A stretch of DNA of 64,000 nucleotides from Muricoccus harenae (GTDB lineage Bacteria; Pseudomonadota; Alphaproteobacteria; Acetobacterales; Acetobacteraceae): NCBI RefSeq assembly GCF_009848505.1, contig NZ_WWDL01000004.1, positions 1 through 64,000 on the forward strand. Reading direction: 5' to 3'. Position 1 is the first letter of the stretch. The number at the start of each line of letters is the position of its first letter. Of the stretch, positions 25,848-35,100 are shown piece by piece. Position numbers and translations under genes: made by a program. Under the pieces are notes generated by a model. The model had not been told where the DNA came from, did no database searches, and saw only the letters and a program-made list of their open reading frames with translations.

Positions 25848-26879
25848 ATGACCAGCGAAGCCTTCAACCCATCCCGGCGGGGCCGTGGCGGGATCCAGCG
25901 TCGTGGCCTGCTGCTTGGTGCGCTGGCGACGCCGGCGTTGATCGGCTCAGCCTGGGGTCAGGCCTTCCCGTCGCGGCCGATCCGCCTGGTCGTGCCCTTC
26001 ACGCCCGGCGGGGCGGCCGACATCACGGCGCGGCTCGTGGGCGAGCGCATGGGGACGATCCTCGGGCAGCCAGTGGTGATCGACAACCGGCCCGGCGCCG
26101 GCGGCAACATTGCGGGGGAGCTGGTCGCCCGCTCGGCGCCGGATGGCTACACGCTGTTCCTCGGCGGCGCGACGATCTTCGGGGCCAACAAGTATCTCTA
26201 TGGTGGGCGGCTGGCCTTCGACCCGATCAAGGACTTCACCCATCTCAGCCGCGTGTCGATCGGCACCACCGTGCTGGTCGTGAACGCCAACGAGCCATGG
26301 CGGAACTTCGCCGAACTGATCTCCGCGGCGAAGGAGAAGCCGGGCGGCATCGTGATGGCCTCCTCCGGCCAGGGCACCATCAGCCATCTGTCCCTCGCCA
26401 AGCTCATGCAGGCGGCCGGGGTGCAGATCACGCATGTGCCGTATCGCGGCCTGACGCCGGGGCTGAACGACCTTCTGGCGGGCACGGTGAACATGATGTT
26501 CGACGGCATTCCCGCCCTTATCCCGCATGTGCGTGAGGGCAGGCTGCGCGCGCTCGCGGTCGGCAGCGCGAAGCGGGTGGATTACGTGCCGGGGCTGGAG
26601 GCGGTGCCCGGCATGGCCGAGCTGCTTCCCGGTTCGGACATGGACATGGAGTTCTGGTATTCGATTGATGGCCCTGCCGGGCTCAGCCCGGAGATCGCCG
26701 GCAAGCTGCATGCTGCGACCGTGAAAGCGGCAGAACAGCCGGATTACAGGGAGCGGCTGCAGCCGCTCGGATTCATGCCGATCACCGACGCCTCACCCGC
26801 CGCCTTCACCTCCTATATCGCGGAGCAGGAGGGGGTCTGGCGGGAGCTGGTGCGGGTTTCGGGCGCGCGGTTGGAATAG
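25848..26879 (+). CDS. TctC/Bug-type periplasmic substrate-binding protein
   Basis: 343 residues. A twin-arginine-like leader (IQRRGLLLGALATPALIGSA, cleavage after WGQA) precedes a mature Bug receptor with FPSRPIRLVVPFTPGGAADI, VIDNRPGAGG and HVPYRGLTPGLNDLLAG, the carboxylate-clamping regions of the family. Such proteins feed tripartite tricarboxylate transporters, but no tctA/tctB membrane genes are nearby, so it is an orphan receptor. The ATG at 25848 follows AGGGAGAG. Likely binds the carboxylate degraded by the upstream enzymes. Confidence 0.92.
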   Translation: MTSEAFNPSRRGRGGIQRRGLLLGALATPALIGSAWGQAFPSRPIRLVVPFTPGGAADITARLVGERMGTILGQPVVIDNRPGAGGNIAGELVARSAPDGYTLFLGGATIFGANKYLYGGRLAFDPIKDFTHLSRVSIGTTVLVVNANEPWRNFAELISAAKEKPGGIVMASSGQGTISHLSLAKLMQAAGVQITHVPYRGLTPGLNDLLAGTVNMMFDGIPALIPHVREGRLRALAVGSAKRVDYVPGLEAVPGMAELLPGSDMDMEFWYSIDGPAGLSPEIAGKLHAATVKAAEQPDYRERLQPLGFMPITDASPAAFTSYIAEQEGVWRELVRVSGARLE

Positions 26880-26957
26880 CCGGCGCTGCTCCACGAGGGC
26901 TGCCTTGATTCCCGGCGCCCGTTCCGCAAGAAAGAACTGGATGCCGGGAGCAACGTG

Positions 26958-27557
26958 ATGACGATAGAGGATGGGGCACCGGCCGCCACGCTTCGCCGCG
27001 GCCGCCCGCGCAGCGAGGAGGCGCGGGAGAAGATCCTGGCCGCCACGGCGGAGCTGCTCGCGGAAGGCGGTTTCCAGAGCGTCACGATGGAGGCCGTGGC
27101 CGCACGGGCTGGCGTGGCGAAGACGACCCTCTACCGCTGGTGGCCCAACCGGGCGGCCCTGGCCCTGGCCTGCGTCTCGGCGCGGATGACGCCGATCGCC
27201 GACGAAACCCGCACCGGCAGCTACCAGGAACGCTTCAAGCGGCAGCTCAAGGCCACTATCCGGCTGCTGAACAGCCCCCAGGGCCATGCCATCACCGCAC
27301 TGATCGGCGCGAAGCAGACCGACCCGCTGCTGGCCCAGGCCTATTCGGACCAGATCGCGCGCCCAAGGCGCGCGCAGACCCGGATGATGCTCCAGCAGGC
27401 GATTCAGGCGGGCGAGATCGCGGAGGGCACCGATCCGGACATCTTCCTCGATGCGATCTATGGTCCGCTTTATTACCGCAAGGTCGTGTCGGGCGAGCCG
27501 GTGACGGATGCCTTCATCGACCGCATCGTGGATGCGGCCTTCACCGCCTTCTCCTAG
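26958..27557 (+). CDS. TetR/AcrR family transcriptional regulator
   Basis: 199 residues. The N-terminal TetR helix-turn-helix (about 14-60) reads RGRPRSEEAREKILAAT then VTMEAVAARAGVAKTTLYRWWPN. The C-terminal ligand domain is of the TetR_C_11-like kind (LLNSPQGHAI, DPLLAQAYSDQI, AIYGPLYYRKVV). ATG 26958 has GGGAG at 7 nt; a GTG three bases earlier is too close to it. It ends the prpF-like cluster and is the best candidate to bind the 20254-20267 palindrome. Convergent with the following LysR gene. Confidence 0.9.
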   Translation: MTIEDGAPAATLRRGRPRSEEAREKILAATAELLAEGGFQSVTMEAVAARAGVAKTTLYRWWPNRAALALACVSARMTPIADETRTGSYQERFKRQLKATIRLLNSPQGHAITALIGAKQTDPLLAQAYSDQIARPRRAQTRMMLQQAIQAGEIAEGTDPDIFLDAIYGPLYYRKVVSGEPVTDAFIDRIVDAAFTAFS

Positions 27558-27605
27558 GCCAGGGGCTCGCAGAGCCGCCGGCGCGGCGTGCCGGCTGCGG
27601 CCGTG

Positions 27606-28493
27606 TCAGCCCACCAGTTCCTCAAGGTCGGTCGTCAGCGCCTGAGCGAAGGCGTTGACGAGCTGGGGCACCGTTCTCGTCTCCTGCGTCATCAGGCTCA
27701 CCGGCAGCATGATGGCGGGTGCGAGGGGACGCCAGCCGAGGCCGGGCAGGCCAAGCTGCGTGGTGAGCCCGTCCAGGATCGCGACGCCCGCTCCGGCACG
27801 CACATGGCAGGCGGCCGAGATGCTCATCGTCACCTGCAGGGCCACCTCGCGCTTCAGGCCGGCCGCGGCGAAGGCCTGGTCGAGGACCTGGCCGAAATAG
27901 GTCTCCGGGCCAAAGGAGACGAGCGGGTAGGGGGCGAGATCGGCGGGGGTCACGACGCGGCGGCGCAGCAGCGCATGGCCTTCCGGTGCGATGACGATCA
28001 TGCGCGGCCCGGGCAGGCTCCGCACCGCCAGTCCTGGGATGGGCACCGGGGAGAGGCATAGGCCGAGATCGACATGCCCCGATAGCACGGCCTCCGCCGT
28101 CTCCCGTGCCGGCAGCAGGTGGGAGGAGACGCGGACCAGCGGGTGGCTGCGCTGGAACCGCGCCACGGCGCGCGGGAGCAGGCCGTTGGAGAGGGAGGAG
28201 GACGCGGCCACGCGCACCAGGCCGGCGCCGCCCGTGCGCACCTCGCCCGTCAGCCGCGCGAAGGCGGCGATGTCGCCCACGATCCGCTCGGCATCCGGCA
28301 ACAGCCGCTCCGCCTCCGAGGTCGGAAGCAGCCGGCCCTTGACGGTGCGGAACAGGCGGAAGCCGACCTGCCGCTCCGCCAGCCGGAGCGCCTTGCTCAC
28401 GGCCGGCTGGGAAATGCCGAGGAATCCCGCGGCGCCGGTGACGCTGCGCATCCGCATGACGGCGTGGAAGATCTCGAGCTGACGGGCGTTCAT
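27606..28493 (-). CDS. LysR family transcriptional regulator
   Basis: 295 residues beginning MNARQLEIFHAVMRMRSV, the standard LysR winged helix start, with ISQPAVSKALRLAERQVG as recognition helix and a periplasmic-binding-like effector domain from about residue 90. The ATG at 28493 removes 35 unlikely residues from the longest frame. It is divergent from the hydantoinase operon across 125 bp, the classic arrangement for activation of that operon in response to its substrate. Confidence 0.92.
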   Translation of the reverse strand: MNARQLEIFHAVMRMRSVTGAAGFLGISQPAVSKALRLAERQVGFRLFRTVKGRLLPTSEAERLLPDAERIVGDIAAFARLTGEVRTGGAGLVRVAASSSLSNGLLPRAVARFQRSHPLVRVSSHLLPARETAEAVLSGHVDLGLCLSPVPIPGLAVRSLPGPRMIVIAPEGHALLRRRVVTPADLAPYPLVSFGPETYFGQVLDQAFAAAGLKREVALQVTMSISAACHVRAGAGVAILDGLTTQLGLPGLGWRPLAPAIMLPVSLMTQETRTVPQLVNAFAQALTTDLEELVG

Positions 28494-28504
28494 CCTCGCC
28501 TTGC

Positions 28505-28519
28505 TATAACCGGTGGATA
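28505..28519. promoter_or_regulatory. Possible LysR T-N11-A site
   Basis: TATAACCGGTGGATA in the 125-bp divergent spacer contains T-N11-A with TAT/ATA ends and an ACCGGT core. Only a weak pattern match; the placement 12 bp from the LysR start is its main support. Confidence 0.25.
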
Positions 28520-28618
28520 TGACCTTGCCACAAGTTTGGTGTGGATCGCGAGGCCGGTGCGCCCATAATCCGGCAGGTAACGCCCCTGGGGGCGGCACCG
28601 GATGGGATGCTAGGCGGC

Positions 28619-30661
28619 ATGGGCTTTCGCGTCGGCGTGGATATCGGCGGTACCTTCATCGACTTCTGTCTCTGGAACGAGGACACGGCGGAGCTGCACA
28701 GCCTGAAGGTGCTGACCACGCCAGCCACCCCGGGCGCGGAGTTGCTGCGGGGCCTTGAGATCCTGGAGGAGCGGCACGGGGCGGCGCCGGCACAGATCAC
28801 CAGCTTCGTCCATGGGACCACCGTCGGGATCAACACGGTCATCCAGCGCAAGGGCGCGCGGCTGGCCATGCTGGCGACAAGCGGCTTCGAGGATGTGGTG
28901 GAGCTGGCGCGGCTGCGGATGCCGGAGGCCTACAGCCTGTTCTCCCGCCGCGGCGCACCGCTGGTCTCGCGTGACTGCGTCTTCGGCGTTATCGGGCGCA
29001 TCCTTTCGGATGGATCCGTCGAGGCGCCGCTGGACGAGGCGTCCGTGGTCCGCGCCGCGGGGGCCGCACGCGCCAAGGGCGTGGAGGGCATCGTCGTCTC
29101 GCTGCTGAACTCCTATCGCAATCCCGAGCATGAGGCGCGGGCGGTGGAGATCCTGCGGCGCGAGGCGCCGGAGCTTTTCGTCTTCCGCTCCACCGAGGTC
29201 TGGCCCGTCATCCGCGAGTACGAGCGGACAACGACGGCCCTCATCAACGGCTATGTGCACCCGAAGGTGCGCGACTACCTGGACAACCTCATCGGCGGGC
29301 TGAAGGCTCGCGGCGTGCCGGCGGAGCCGCTGATCACCAAGTCCAATGGTGGCGTCATGTCGGCGGCTCTGGGCAAGCGGAACTGCGTGAGCATGGTACT
29401 GTCCGGCACCGCATCCGGCGTGATCGGCGCGGCCTTCCTGGCGCGGCAGGCGCATCAGGATCGAGTCATCACCCTCGATATCGGCGGTACCAGCGCGGAT
29501 GTGGCGCTGATCGTGGATGGGCAGCCGCAATTCGGCCTGGGCGAGAAGATCGGCGACCTGCCGCTCTATATCCCCACGGTCTCGGTCACCTCCATCGGCG
29601 ATGGCGGCGGCTCCATCGCCTGGGTGGATGATTTCGGCGTGCTGAAGGTGGGGCCCGAGAGCGCGGGTTCCGATCCTGGTCCCGCCTGCTACGGGCGCGG
29701 CGGCACGCGGCCGACCATCACCGATGCCTTCACCGCCTGCGGCTTCCTCGGGCAGCATGAGCTCGCCTATGGCGCGCTGCGCCCCGATCCGGCATTGGCG
29801 AAGGCGGCCATCGACAGCGTGGCGAAGCCCATGGGGCTTTCGACCGAGGCGGCGGCGGAGGCGATCATCCGCATCGCCATCTCGGGCATGTTCGTCGAGG
29901 TGAACAAGCTCGTCGCGCGTTCCGGCGTCGATCCGCGCGACTTCACCCTGCTGACCTTCGGCGGCGCAGGCCCGATGCTGGGCTGCTTCCTGGCGCGGGA
30001 GCTGGGGGTGAGGCGAGTGATGGTACCGGCGCGGCCGGGGGTGGTCAGCGCGCTTGGCGGGCTGGTCGCCGATATCCGCAACGACTTCATCCGCACGCTG
30101 TTCGCGACCGCCGAGCCCGCGGATGGCCCGCTCATCGCGCGCGAGGCGGCGGCGCTGGAGAAGCAGGGGCTGGCCTGGCTGCGCGAGGAGCAGCGCTTCG
30201 ACGGCGAGGCGAAATCCAGCTGGTACGCCGACATGCGCTATCACGGCCAGTCCTTCGAGATCGAGGTGCCGCTGCCTGATGACGCGGTGCGCAAGGGCGA
30301 CACCACCGCCATCGCCGAGGCCTTCCATGCCGCGCATGAAGCTATCTACGACTTCTGCGACTGCGATTCCCTGGCGCAGATCGTCAATCTGCGGCTGGTG
30401 ATGGCCGGCAGTCCGCCGCGCCCGGCCATGCTGCCCCCGCCACGCGCGGAGGGGAATCTCGTGCCGGAGCAGATGCTGCACGTCTTTTTCGACGGCGGCT
30501 GGCACGATGTGCCGCTCTATCGCCGTGCGGCGCTTGCCGTCGGCCAGCGCTTCGCCGGCCCCTGCGTGGTGGCGCAGGACGACAGCACTGCCTGCATTCC
30601 GCCCGGCTTCGATGCGACCGTGGACGAGATGGGCAACATCATCCTGGACCTTGCGGAGTAG
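28619..30661 (+). CDS. hyuA: Hydantoinase/oxoprolinase family protein, subunit A
   Basis: 680 residues of the HyuA/5-oxoprolinase ATPase-like subunit. The N-terminal actin-like phosphate loop VGVDIGGTFIDF, FVHGTTVGINTVIQRKGA, and the second phosphate loop ITLDIGGTSADVALI followed by a GDGGGS segment are typical. With subunit B it hydrolyses cyclic amides such as N-methylhydantoin or 5-oxoproline using ATP; acetone-carboxylase-like chemistry also occurs in this family. The ATG at 28619 starts exactly at the conserved N-terminus. Followed by hyuB after 6 nt. Confidence 0.92.
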   Translation: MGFRVGVDIGGTFIDFCLWNEDTAELHSLKVLTTPATPGAELLRGLEILEERHGAAPAQITSFVHGTTVGINTVIQRKGARLAMLATSGFEDVVELARLRMPEAYSLFSRRGAPLVSRDCVFGVIGRILSDGSVEAPLDEASVVRAAGAARAKGVEGIVVSLLNSYRNPEHEARAVEILRREAPELFVFRSTEVWPVIREYERTTTALINGYVHPKVRDYLDNLIGGLKARGVPAEPLITKSNGGVMSAALGKRNCVSMVLSGTASGVIGAAFLARQAHQDRVITLDIGGTSADVALIVDGQPQFGLGEKIGDLPLYIPTVSVTSIGDGGGSIAWVDDFGVLKVGPESAGSDPGPACYGRGGTRPTITDAFTACGFLGQHELAYGALRPDPALAKAAIDSVAKPMGLSTEAAAEAIIRIAISGMFVEVNKLVARSGVDPRDFTLLTFGGAGPMLGCFLARELGVRRVMVPARPGVVSALGGLVADIRNDFIRTLFATAEPADGPLIAREAAALEKQGLAWLREEQRFDGEAKSSWYADMRYHGQSFEIEVPLPDDAVRKGDTTAIAEAFHAAHEAIYDFCDCDSLAQIVNLRLVMAGSPPRPAMLPPPRAEGNLVPEQMLHVFFDGGWHDVPLYRRAALAVGQRFAGPCVVAQDDSTACIPPGFDATVDEMGNIILDLAE

Positions 30662-30667
30662 CGCGCC

Positions 30668-32668
30668 GTGGCAATCGACAAGGTTACTCTCCAGATCCTG
30701 GCCAATCACTGCCGCGCGACGGCGGAGAACATGGCCTACACGCTATACCGCACGGCGCATTCCACCTTCGTGAAGGAGACCGAGGACTTCACCATCCAGG
30801 TGCTGGATGCCGAGGGCCACACGGTGGGCGTGCCGATGGACCTTGGCGCCACCTGGTATCCAGGCCTGGATTACGGCCGGGCCATGGCGCTGATCCCGGA
30901 ATACCGGCCGGGCGACATCGCCTTCACCAACGATCCCTATTCGGGCTTCCTCTCCACCCATGTGCCGGACCTGCATATGTGGAAGCCGGTCTTCCATGAG
31001 GGGAAGCTCGTCTGCTTCGTGGCGGGGCACATCCACAACACCGACATGGGCGGCGCCGTGCCGGCCAGCCTCTCCCGCGCGTTGACGGAGGTGCATCAGG
31101 AGGGGATTCGGTTCCAACCCTCCCTGCTCTACCGCGACGGCGTGCTGAACCAGCAGCTGCTGGATGTGATGCTGCTGAACGTGCGCAAGCCGGAGCAGAA
31201 TCTGGGTGACCTGAAGGCCTTCATCGGCGCGCTCAACACCGGCGAGCGCAAGGTGCGCGAGATGATCGCGCGCTTCGGCGCGGACACGCTGATGGAAGGC
31301 CTGTCCGATCTGCAGGATTATGCCGAACACCAGGCGCGGGAAATCCTGCGCTCCATCCCCGATGGCGAGTATTTCTTCTCCGACTATGCCGATGAGGACG
31401 GGCCGGACGGATATCCCGCGCGGCTGGCGGTGACGATGCGCATCCGGGGCGATTCCGCCATCCTGGACTTCACCGGCAGCGACCCGCAGCTCACCTCCTC
31501 GCTCAACGTGCCGACGGGCGGCAACCCGCGCCACACGCTGATGATGGTGGGCGTGTACTATGTGCTGTTCACGCTGAACCCGAATCTCGTGCTGAACTTC
31601 GGGCTGACGCGGCCCTTCACCTGCATCCTGCCGGAAGGCACGGTGGTGAACCCCTCGCCGCCGGCGGCGGTGGGGATGCGCTCGCTGACCTGTGCGCGGC
31701 TGCGCAGCCTGGTCTTCGGCGTGTTTGGCCTGGCCATGCCGGAGCGGATGCCGGCGGCGCCCGCGGGTTCCTCCTCCATCGTCAATGTCATGACCCATGA
31801 CGACCGCACGGGGGATGCAATGATCGCGGCTATCAACCCGGTGGTGGGTGGTGGTGGCGGCATGCCGCATGGGGACGGCACGGACGGCTCGGGTGCCGAT
31901 GCCGCCTATCTCAAGAACACGCCGATCGAGATCACCGAGGCGGAGGTGCCGATCCGCTTTCGCCATTACGGCCTTGCCTCCGGCTCCGGCGGGCCGGGGC
32001 GCTGGCGGGGCGGGCTGGCGACGAAGATGGAGTTCGAGGCCTTCACCCCAAACACCCGCATCACGGCCCGCAACCGGGACCGCTGCCGCTTCCGGGCCTG
32101 GGGCATCCTGGGTGGTGGGCCGGGCGAGCCCTCGCGCATGGTGCTCAACCCGGGGCGGCCGGATGAGCGGGTGCTGAACAATGTGGATACCTTCAGCGCC
32201 AATCCGGGCGATGTGATCTCCATCACCTCGCCGGGCGGTGGCGGGCGCGGCGATCCGCTGGAGCGCGAGCCCGCGCGGGTGCTGCGCGACGTGGTCTGCA
32301 GCTATGTTTCCCCGGAATCCGCCGAGGCCGATTATGGCGTCGTGATCCGGGATGGCGCGGTGGACGAGGCGGCGACCGAGGCGTTGCGCGCGAGCCGCCG
32401 CGGCAATGCGCCGGTTGGACATTTCCGCTTCGGGGCCGAGCGCGAGGCCTTTGAGCGCGTCTGGGACCGCGATGCTTATGATGCGATGACTGGGATCCTC
32501 GCGGACCTGCCGATCCATTGGCGCTTCTTCGTCAAGCGGCGGCTGATGGAGACGGTGAAGGGCGAGGGTGGTGGCGGCGCGGCGGTGCGTGCGGCCTGGG
32601 CGCGGTTGACCGAGACGCTGCCGCAGCTCCGCGCCCTTCGCCCCGAGCGGCGCATGGCCGCAGAATGA
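30668..32668 (+). CDS. hyuB: Hydantoinase/oxoprolinase family protein, subunit B
   Basis: 666 residues of the HyuB subunit. The N-terminal NHCRATAENMAYTLYRTAHSTFVKE-type segment, FTNDPYSGFLSTHVPDL, AGHIHNTDMGGAVPAS and the C-terminal PGGGGRGDPLERE loop are present. It is longer than many HyuB proteins because of an extra C-terminal part (about 560-666). A GTG start at 30668 follows GGAG. Its stop overlaps the next ATG (ATGA), coupling it to the flavin oxidase. Confidence 0.92.
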   Translation: MAIDKVTLQILANHCRATAENMAYTLYRTAHSTFVKETEDFTIQVLDAEGHTVGVPMDLGATWYPGLDYGRAMALIPEYRPGDIAFTNDPYSGFLSTHVPDLHMWKPVFHEGKLVCFVAGHIHNTDMGGAVPASLSRALTEVHQEGIRFQPSLLYRDGVLNQQLLDVMLLNVRKPEQNLGDLKAFIGALNTGERKVREMIARFGADTLMEGLSDLQDYAEHQAREILRSIPDGEYFFSDYADEDGPDGYPARLAVTMRIRGDSAILDFTGSDPQLTSSLNVPTGGNPRHTLMMVGVYYVLFTLNPNLVLNFGLTRPFTCILPEGTVVNPSPPAAVGMRSLTCARLRSLVFGVFGLAMPERMPAAPAGSSSIVNVMTHDDRTGDAMIAAINPVVGGGGGMPHGDGTDGSGADAAYLKNTPIEITEAEVPIRFRHYGLASGSGGPGRWRGGLATKMEFEAFTPNTRITARNRDRCRFRAWGILGGGPGEPSRMVLNPGRPDERVLNNVDTFSANPGDVISITSPGGGGRGDPLEREPARVLRDVVCSYVSPESAEADYGVVIRDGAVDEAATEALRASRRGNAPVGHFRFGAEREAFERVWDRDAYDAMTGILADLPIHWRFFVKRRLMETVKGEGGGGAAVRAAWARLTETLPQLRALRPERRMAAE

Positions 32669-34002
32669 GCGCCGTGGCGGATTCCGGTATCTACGCCGAG
32701 GACTTCCGCACCACCCCCTGGTGGTGGGAAGGCTTCACCCCACCCGAGGATCCGCCGGCCGAGTTGCCGCGTTCCGTTGACGTGCTGGTGGTCGGGGCGG
32801 GCTATGCCGGCATCCATTGCGCGCTGACCCTGGCGGAGCATGGGCGTGACGTGCTGGTGCTGGATGCGCAGCGCCTCGGCTGGGGCGCCAGCAGCCGCTC
32901 CGGCGGGCAGGTCACGGGCGGGGCCAATGTTGGCAAGACGCCGGGTGGCGGCAACACGGTGGCGCGCAGCGGCGCCGCGGCGCGACGCCAGGCACTGCTG
33001 CGTGATGCGGCGGCGGCCATGCGGCATCTCGAGGCGACGATCGAGCGCCATCAGATCCGTTGCGGCTGGCGCCTTTCTGGGCGCCTTACTGCGCTGTGGA
33101 CGGCGGCGCATCGCAAGAGCTGGGAATCCCGGCTCGATGACCTCAACCGCTATGCCGAGGCTGAGGCGCGGATGATCCCGCGCGAGGCGATGGCGGATGA
33201 GGTTGGCTCCGATTTCTATGCGGGTGGCGTGCTGCTGAGGCGCGGCGGACATCTGCAGCCCGCGCAGCTCTATGGCGGGCTGCTGGAGGCGGCGCGGCGT
33301 GCCGGGGCCCGCGCCCATGGCATGACGCCCGTGGAGGCGATCGAACGCGTGGCGGGCGGCTGGCAGGCGCGCACGCCGCGCGGCACGGTGCGCGCGGAGC
33401 AGGTGGTGATCGCGACCAATGGCTATACCGGTGGGCTCGTCCCGGCGCTGCGCCGCCGCGCCTTGCCCGTGACGACGCATATGATCGCGACGGAAGCGCT
33501 GCCGGAGGGGCTGGCCCGCCGGATCATGCCGCGCGACCGCGCCGTTTCCGAAACACGGCGCGTGGTGAACCACTACCGCCTCTCGCCAGATGGCACGCGC
33601 CTGCTGTTCGGCGGTCGCGCTCGCTTCTTCCCGGCGGAGGAGCGGGTGACGGCCGCCATTCTGCACCGGTTGATGGTGGAGCGCTTCCCGGATCTGGCGG
33701 GGGTGCGCATCACCAACAGCTGGGGCGGCCGTGTCGCCGTTTCCTTCGACTACCTCCCGCATATCGGCGAGCAGGACGGCATCCACTACGCGATGGGCTG
33801 CAACGGCAGCGGCGTGGTGATGATGAACTGGCTGGGCCATGGCATTGCCCGCAAGATTCTCGAGCGGAGGGCGGAGCCGGTGAATGCCTTCGACACGGGC
33901 GGTGCGCCGACACATCCTCTCTACCATGGTGTGCCGTGGTTCGTTCCCGTCGTAGGCACTTACTACCAGCTGCGGGACTGGGCGGACCGGCGCCAGGGCT
34001 GA
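32665..34002 (+). CDS. FAD-dependent amine oxidoreductase (DAO family)
   Basis: 445 residues resembling gamma-glutamylputrescine oxidase. The start region YAEDFRTTPWWWEGFTPP is followed by the FAD motif VDVLVVGAGYAGIHCALTLAE, LGWGASSRSGGQ, and the C-terminal MGCNGSGVVMMNWLGHGIAR FAD-closing segment. It probably oxidises an N-substituted amino acid or amine released by the hydantoinase; N-methylated products such as sarcosine would fit (inference). The ATG at 32665 overlaps the hyuB stop. Confidence 0.87.
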   Translation: MSAVADSGIYAEDFRTTPWWWEGFTPPEDPPAELPRSVDVLVVGAGYAGIHCALTLAEHGRDVLVLDAQRLGWGASSRSGGQVTGGANVGKTPGGGNTVARSGAAARRQALLRDAAAAMRHLEATIERHQIRCGWRLSGRLTALWTAAHRKSWESRLDDLNRYAEAEARMIPREAMADEVGSDFYAGGVLLRRGGHLQPAQLYGGLLEAARRAGARAHGMTPVEAIERVAGGWQARTPRGTVRAEQVVIATNGYTGGLVPALRRRALPVTTHMIATEALPEGLARRIMPRDRAVSETRRVVNHYRLSPDGTRLLFGGRARFFPAEERVTAAILHRLMVERFPDLAGVRITNSWGGRVAVSFDYLPHIGEQDGIHYAMGCNGSGVVMMNWLGHGIARKILERRAEPVNAFDTGGAPTHPLYHGVPWFVPVVGTYYQLRDWADRRQG

Positions 34003-34086
34003 CCGGCGGGAACGACACGACCAAGGCCGCAAGGCCCAAGAAGACGTCAGCGCGGCTAGCAAGACCACAGGAAAGGCGACGAGCGT

Positions 34087-35100
34087 ATGCGTCACGATCA
34101 CCGAGCCCCAGCCCCAGCTCCTGTCCTTCGCAGGCGCGGGCTGCTCGCCCTGTCCGCCGCGGGGCTGGCGGCTCCCTCCGTCCTGCGCGCCCAGGGGCCG
34201 TGGCCGTCCCAGCCGATCCGCATGGTCGTGCCTTATGGGGCGGGGGGCAGCACGGACCTCGTGATCCGTATCATGGCGCCGCGGATGAGCGAGTTCCTCG
34301 GGCGGCCCATCGTCATCGAGAACCGCGTCGGCGCCGGTAGCACGGTGGGCACGGATTTCGTCACCAAGGCGACCGATGGCCATACCTTCCTGCATGCCAC
34401 GCTGGCCTCCACCGGCGTGGCGGCGGCCCTGTATCCGAACCTGCCCTATGATCCGGTGAAGGACCTGGCGGCGATCGCGCCCACGGTCTTCGTGCCCTTG
34501 GCGATGGCCGTCACCACGAAGGGCTGGGACGTGCGCACGCCGCAGCAGCTGATCGACACGCTGCGCGCCAATCCGGGCAAGTACCAGTACGGCTCCAACG
34601 GCGTGGGGGCGACGGGGCATCTGGCGAATGCCAATTTCGTCACCCGCATCGGCGCGCGGGTGGAGCATGTGCCCTATCGCGGCGGGGCGCAGACCATCAA
34701 CGCGCTCGTTGGTGGGGAGGTGCAGTTCACGCAGGATGTCTACGGGCTGCTGCTGCCGCATCATCAGGCCGGAACGGTGAAATGCCTGTTCGTCACCGGC
34801 GATGAGCGTTCGCCCCTGATGCCCGAGGTGCCGACCATGGCCGAGGCCGGGATCCCTAGCTACAAGGCCTATTCCTGGTTCGGCCTCTTCGGCCCCTCCG
34901 CCACGCCGCGGCCGGTGGTGGACCGGATTGCGGCGGCACTGGAATATGCGGTGGCCGATCCCTCCGTCTCGAAGCGCATGGACGAGATGGGAACGCCGAT
35001 CATGCGTGGTTGGACGCCGGATCGCTTCGCCGCTTATGTGGCCCAGGAGGTTAAGGATTGGGGCCCGCTGGTCCGCGCCTCCGGCGCGCGCGCGGACTGA
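34087..35100 (+). CDS. TctC/Bug-type periplasmic substrate-binding protein
   Basis: 337 residues with an arginine-rich signal (LRRRGLLALSAAGLAAPSVL, cleavage after RAQ) and Bug-family motifs WPSQPIRMVVPYGAGGSTD, VIENRVGAGST and HVPYRGGAQTINALVGG. Last gene of the hydantoinase cluster, so it likely delivers its substrate. As with the other two receptors here, no TctA/TctB partner genes are adjacent. An ATG at 34087 preceded by AGGAAAGG was used. Confidence 0.92.
   Translation: MRHDHRAPAPAPVLRRRGLLALSAAGLAAPSVLRAQGPWPSQPIRMVVPYGAGGSTDLVIRIMAPRMSEFLGRPIVIENRVGAGSTVGTDFVTKATDGHTFLHATLASTGVAAALYPNLPYDPVKDLAAIAPTVFVPLAMAVTTKGWDVRTPQQLIDTLRANPGKYQYGSNGVGATGHLANANFVTRIGARVEHVPYRGGAQTINALVGGEVQFTQDVYGLLLPHHQAGTVKCLFVTGDERSPLMPEVPTMAEAGIPSYKAYSWFGLFGPSATPRPVVDRIAAALEYAVADPSVSKRMDEMGTPIMRGWTPDRFAAYVAQEVKDWGPLVRASGARAD

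Noticed and set aside
26925-26945. GTTC-N9-GAAC inverted repeat before the TetR gene as a LexA or TetR site.
   Set aside because: Spacing and orientation differ from the alphaproteobacterial LexA box, and it does not resemble the palindrome at 20254.
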